This document shows positions 28,792-32,031 of a stretch of DNA of 32,031 nt, in pieces. The stretch covers positions 1 to 32,031 of the forward strand of contig NW_013546267.1 in NCBI RefSeq assembly GCF_000760515.2, in the 5' to 3' direction. The translations under genes were made by a program, and so were the position numbers. The notes below the pieces were generated by a model, which was not told where the DNA came from, made no database searches, and worked only from the letters and a program-made list of their open reading frames with translations. This DNA is from Mitosporidium daphniae. Lineage: Eukaryota > Microsporidia. Position 1 is the first letter of the stretch, and each line of letters opens with the position of its first letter.

Positions 28792-28848
28792 ATTATGCCA
28801 CCACCGTCAACTTGTAATAAAATGTTGTAATTTAAAGTTTATTTTCCG

Positions 28849-29597
28849 ATGTCAGAGAGTAAGCTCTCTGCCTTTGGCTCTCAAACATCGCTCTCGCCGT
28901 CTATTTTCTCTCCCACATGTTACTCTGTTGTTGGGGAACATGGGATGGATATTTGTAGCTTTTATCGTGTCTTTTCCATACTAATTTCTCGAATCATGTG
29001 CTCCCAAGCTTGCGCGGCAACTGAGAGACCCATAGGGACCTCCCAATTTGAGTATTTTGAAAAAGAATTTGTGTCTCTCTTATTCGAGTCGCTACTTAAG
29101 TGTATTTTTGTTTATTAATCTTCTCGATAGATATAAACAGGCTTGCATGCACTACGCGAAAGCTGTCGCTGGCTGCTTCTCGATCCAGGCCTGTTGTTTT
29201 GGATCTGGTACAAGCTATTAGAAATGAAAACAAGGGGATGCCAATGAATTGGCTTAACCTCTTGAAGTGTCAACCCATGTTGGGTAATACACCTCTGATG
29301 GAGCCAAATGCCATGCTAAGCATGGATGAAAATACGAACCTCGTCAAAGATGGCCTCCCCCCACTCCCTCCACATCACACGTACAAGTCAACACCGGTCT
29401 TGGTAAACAGGTCCCTTAATCAATCCCGAATAATTTTAAAAACAGCAAAGGAGAAACTACGGCTGGAGAAGAACCTTAGGCACCTGATGCAAATGTCTCA
29501 TTCCGGACACTCTCGAATCAATGCCCATGCACCTGGCTCTTTTTTCTTTATTCAGGGATCAAATCAACCACATCTTAAGAGATTTCAATTTTCATAA
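28849..29597 (+). CDS. TAF8: TAF8-like TFIID subunit
   Basis: Exons 28849-29099 and 29141-29597 with a 41-nt intron give 235 aa. The N-terminal half forms a predicted histone fold split by the intron: FEYFEKEFVSLLFESLLK joins LACTTRKLSLAASRSRPVVL, and DLVQAI follows (compare YCEHTARTQPTLSDIVVTL in human TAF8). The TAF8 C-terminal domain is recognisable by LPPLPPHHTYKSTPV (compare FPDPHTYIKTP), followed by a charged helix EKLRLEKNLRHLMQ. TAF8 pairs with TAF10 and holds lobes of TFIID together in the nucleus. An earlier AG at 29129-29130 gives the wrong frame, so the acceptor is AAACAG at 29140. TAATTTAAAGTTT (28828-28840) precedes the ATG. It converges with the SUMO gene, 37 nt apart. Confidence 0.82.
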
Positions 29598-29634
29598 GCA
29601 TGTTTGTAGCAATAAATTTATTGGTATACGTTGT

Positions 29635-30012
29635 TTATTTGTTTAGAAGTACGGCACCCATTTGATCCCCACCGACCTGGAAAGACCTAACGTCAATGAC
29701 ATCCTCATTTTCCATCCCTAACTTATGAGGTGTATCTGTCGGGTTGATCCGTTCCCCATCGAACAGGAATCTGAGGGAGGAGACGCTTTTACCTTGTTTT
29801 TCGGCATAGTTGTCCATTAGCTTTTTTAACTGCGTAGTGGTTTTTATCCTGAAGTACATTTCCGAAAAGCCCTATGATTAAAACAAAAATTGTACGGCCC
29901 CAACAACTTTAATATTTATGTGCTTCTTCTCGTCCGTAGGTTCATGCCCAAGCTGAGCAGCATTCGCATCTACCGATAATGAGTTGGATTCTAAATTCGG
30001 ACTAAAAGACAT
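29635..30012 (-). CDS. SMT3: SUMO (Smt3) ubiquitin-like modifier precursor
   Basis: Exons 30012-29896 and 29871-29635 with a 24-nt intron (29872-29895) give 117 aa. Family hallmarks are KKHINIKVVGA, FRIKTTTQLKKLMDNYAEKQ, SLRFLFDGERI, DTPHKLGMENEDVIDV and the processing diglycine in SFQVGG (about residues 106-107). The ten residues after GG (DQMGAVLLNK) would be removed by a SUMO protease before conjugation. The flexible N-terminus of about 30 residues has no obvious psi-K-x-E site. The intron lies between strand 1 and strand 2 of the fold. The start codon lies within a short tandem repeat of its own promoter (30003-30085). Confidence 0.95.
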
Positions 30013-30085
30013 AAATTTAGGAATTTAAAATCTAATATTAAAAGACAAGATTAAGAATTTAAAATACATTAAAAGACATAATTAA
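30003..30085 (-). repeat. Tandem duplication of SUMO promoter and start-codon segment
   Basis: TAAAAGAC occurs at 30003, 30039 and 30070, each followed by AATTTAAAAT-like sequence. On the minus strand this is ATGTCTTTTA plus the AAATTT-type element. The first copy contains the SUMO start (ATG TCT TTT AGT). The distal copy recreates ATG TCT TTT in a six-codon upstream frame that ends in TAA. The middle copy has lost the ATG. Confidence 0.65.
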
Positions 30086-30117
30086 TTTTCTGATGCATCC
30101 TAACCAAATACAACCAT

Positions 30118-30224
30118 GTTATACTATGATATGGTGTGATGTGTTAGCTTATTTTAGGATTCGGTGTGATATCTCAAGTCATTCTGGGATATCCTACGAT
30201 ATGCTAAGATATGCTGAATGGCCA
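30118..30224. repeat. GATAT-rich quasi-repeat in the SUMO/monooxygenase intergenic region
   Basis: GATAT recurs many times (for example GATATGGTGTGATG, GGTGTGATATC, GATATGCTAAGATATGCTGA). Units are irregular, 10-20 nt apart. No coding frame or RNA fold was recognised. It sits in the 282-nt divergent spacer between SUMO and the monooxygenase. Confidence 0.5.
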
Positions 30225-30294
30225 TACCATGTCGCATATGTAATTCTATTTTAAAACTAAATTTGTTTGCAATACAAAAATTAAAAATTCATCC

Positions 30295-31780
30295 ATGGAA
30301 GTTTTGAATTCCCCACAGATACAGCCCCAAATCGCAATTGTTGGGGCTGGAATTGCCGGTTTAGCCACAGGCATTGCACTCCATCAAAAAGGATTTAGGA
30401 ATGTTGTCATATACGAACGAGATGCTGTATTTAGCGACCGACGACAGGGATATGGATTGACGCTCATGCAGGGGCTTTCTGCATTACGCCGTCTCAATCT
30501 TTATGAGCGCGTTCGGCAGGAATTGGATGCACCTGCTCTAGCCCATTATACATTCCATGGCCCTTCAGGTAGCCTACTTGGGGTTTTTGGAACTGTATTT
30601 TGGAGCGATGACTCTTCTAATCCATCGTCCGTTATTTCAAACAAAAGGAATCTGCATGTATCAAGACAGGCGTTACGCGAATTGCTGCTACAGGAATATT
30701 TGCGACTATTTCCGGCGAATTCTTCATTAAAGTGGAATTCAAAGCTGCTTTCGATGGAGACCACCAATTGCGCTCCACCGTTTACTTTATCGTTTGCAGA
30801 CGGCACTGAATCGACCGCAGATATCCTAATAGGTGCTGATGGAATTAATTCTGCCGTTAGAAAGCTTGCATACGATTGCTCTCCCTCGGAGTAACTCGCC
30901 TTTAAGTGTTGTAATTGCTAGGTATTTGGGTGTGGTTGTTGTTTTGGGAATATCATTTCTCCAAAATGGATGTTTTGGTTCGGATAACACCATATTCGAG
31001 TCTGTCGATGGCAAATTCAGGTTTTACGCCATGCCACATAGGGAACCCAGAAATTTTGACCACGAAGGCAATCAAAAATCCTACATGTGGCAATTGTCAT
31101 TTTTGGTTGCTGAAGAATCGGAAGCTATTGAATTTGGAAAAATAAGCGGCCATGCTTCGCTTTTGAAGTTCGTTATGAACAACCTTGGGCAATGGCACTG
31201 TCCAATTCCTGACCTGATATCAAATACCCCTCTTTCCCTTTTGATTGCCATGCCAATATATGACCAGGGTGTCTATACTTGCATTCCGCAATGCTTAAAG
31301 GAGGGTATCTGGCTGATAGGGGATGCAGCACATCCGATGAGTCCATTTAAAGGTCAGGGTGCCAATCAAGCACTGATTGACAGTGTTGAAATTGCCGATT
31401 TGCTTGCAAAACACTATTTAAGGATTGATAAAAGTCAATCTAATGTGCATTTGGTCAGCGAATGGTGTTTTCCCTCACATTGGTCGCAAAATGGCTTGCT
31501 TTTACAGGAAGACATGGAGATATTCTATCAAAAGATGTTAGATCGCGTGGCTCCAAAAATTTTGAAATCCAGAGAACGTATTAAGCGTTACCACTCTGAA
31601 TCTGAAGCGTTGGCTGTGCAGTCCTATTGCTATGGGGACTATGTGACACTTACCTTTGTAGCTCATCTAAATGCGCTCTCGCTTAATGGAACTTTTTTGC
31701 CAAAAAAGGACGAGCCTCTTTATGAGGCAATTAAAAAGGAGCTTCATCTTTGGATCAACAAGTCCGGAGCTTCTTCATGA
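30295..31780 (+). CDS. FAD-dependent monooxygenase (PHBH/UbiH-like)
   Basis: Exons 30295-30890 and 30922-31780 with a 31-nt intron (GTAAC...GCTAG) give 484 aa. IAIVGAGIAGLATGIALHQKG (residues 13-33) is the GxGxxG dinucleotide fold. GADGINSAVR is the DG motif, and IGDAAHPMSPFKGQGANQAL (about residue 330) is the GD motif binding the FAD ribityl. The group hydroxylates aromatic or polyketide-like substrates using NAD(P)H and O2; the substrate here is not evident. Without the intron the gene would look like two frameshifted halves. Splicing yields SPSEYLGVVVVLGIS, matching the RYLGVxVxLGI segment after the DG motif. No signal peptide or membrane helix was seen, so a cytosolic location is likely. 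It could be a laterally acquired gene; this would need a tree. Confidence 0.85.
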
Positions 31781-32031
31781 CCCCATTTTGTTAGTAAATT
31801 GTTAATTATTGAAGGATGTTGTGAAAATAATTACAAACATGATGCCCCCTCCCTCTCTCCCATTGGGCATGATTGGCATCATTGTTCGAATGATATACCT
31901 TTCTATGTTCGCCTGAGGCCATTGTGTTTGACGCCTTGTTAATACTCAATGAATAATGCCATCATTAACCACACGTGATGGAAACTTTCATTGGCATATC
32001 AACACTTGCATTTAGCCTTGTCTAAGCTCAT
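31781..32031. other. 3' flank of the monooxygenase, no gene seen
   Basis: The stretch contains a pyrimidine run CCCCCTCCCTCTCTCCCA at about 31845-31862, which could also be read as a G-rich tract on the minus strand. A minus-strand ATG at the very end (32029-32031) opens a frame of only ten codons. A gene entering from outside the window cannot be excluded. Confidence 0.3.

Noticed and set aside
30833-31780. Second half of the monooxygenase as a separate gene or a frameshifted pseudogene
   Set aside because: A 31-nt GT-AG intron (30891-30921) joins both halves in frame and recreates the conserved YLGVVVVLGI segment.
1-32031. CRISPR arrays, insertion sequences, integrase genes, rRNA
   Set aside because: No spaced palindromic repeats, transposase motifs, long terminal repeats or rRNA cores were seen. 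The gene structure is eukaryotic.

Overview
The window is nuclear DNA from a compact-genome fungus. Fungal markers include a Zn2Cys6 transcription factor, an Rco1-type double-PHD protein and a NoxR-like TPR-PB1 protein. Genes are packed on both strands. Almost every spliced gene has introns of only about 23-41 nt, and five are exactly 24 nt. Many start codons have an AATTTAA/AAATTT-type element directly upstream, like the AAATTT-like signal described upstream of microsporidian start codons. The gene content is nevertheless far richer than in classical microsporidia (biotin-protein ligase, tafazzin, p67phox-like protein, flavin monooxygenase). I infer an early-diverging relative of Microsporidia (Rozellomycota/Cryptomycota, Mitosporidium-like). 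The exact taxon cannot be settled from this window.

Layout. 1-4065: CtIP/Sae2-like DNA-end-resection gene (+), Zn2Cys6 regulator (-), five-exon NoxR/p67phox-like gene (+). 4443-5867: intronless hexose transporter. 5986-13937: very large GCN1 HEAT-repeat gene, followed 24 nt later by RCO1 (13962-16203). 16363-17519: YOP1/REEP (-) and ribosomal stalk P2 (+), which diverge. 17790-19051: orphan membrane protein and tafazzin. 19081-19880: unresolved, coding-like but broken segment. 19945-20883: secreted Cys-rich, Ser/Thr-rich repeat protein (-). 21190-26883: cytosolic leucyl-tRNA synthetase and a BUB1/MAD3 protein with a degenerate kinase. 26921-27940: biotin-protein ligase (-). 28043-29597: Nem1/SCP-type phosphatase and TAF8. 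29635-30012: SUMO (-). 30295-31780: FAD monooxygenase.

The genes are mostly unlinked housekeeping functions (translation, chromosome segregation, transcription, lipid and ER shape) rather than one pathway. The less ordinary items are the p67phox-like activator, the BUB pseudokinase, a GCN1 with a shortened C-terminus, the tandem-repeat secreted protein, the duplicated SUMO start/promoter segment and the recurrent start-proximal AT element. Exon boundaries were inferred by hand from frame, GT-AG sites and remembered protein families; no alignment was run.
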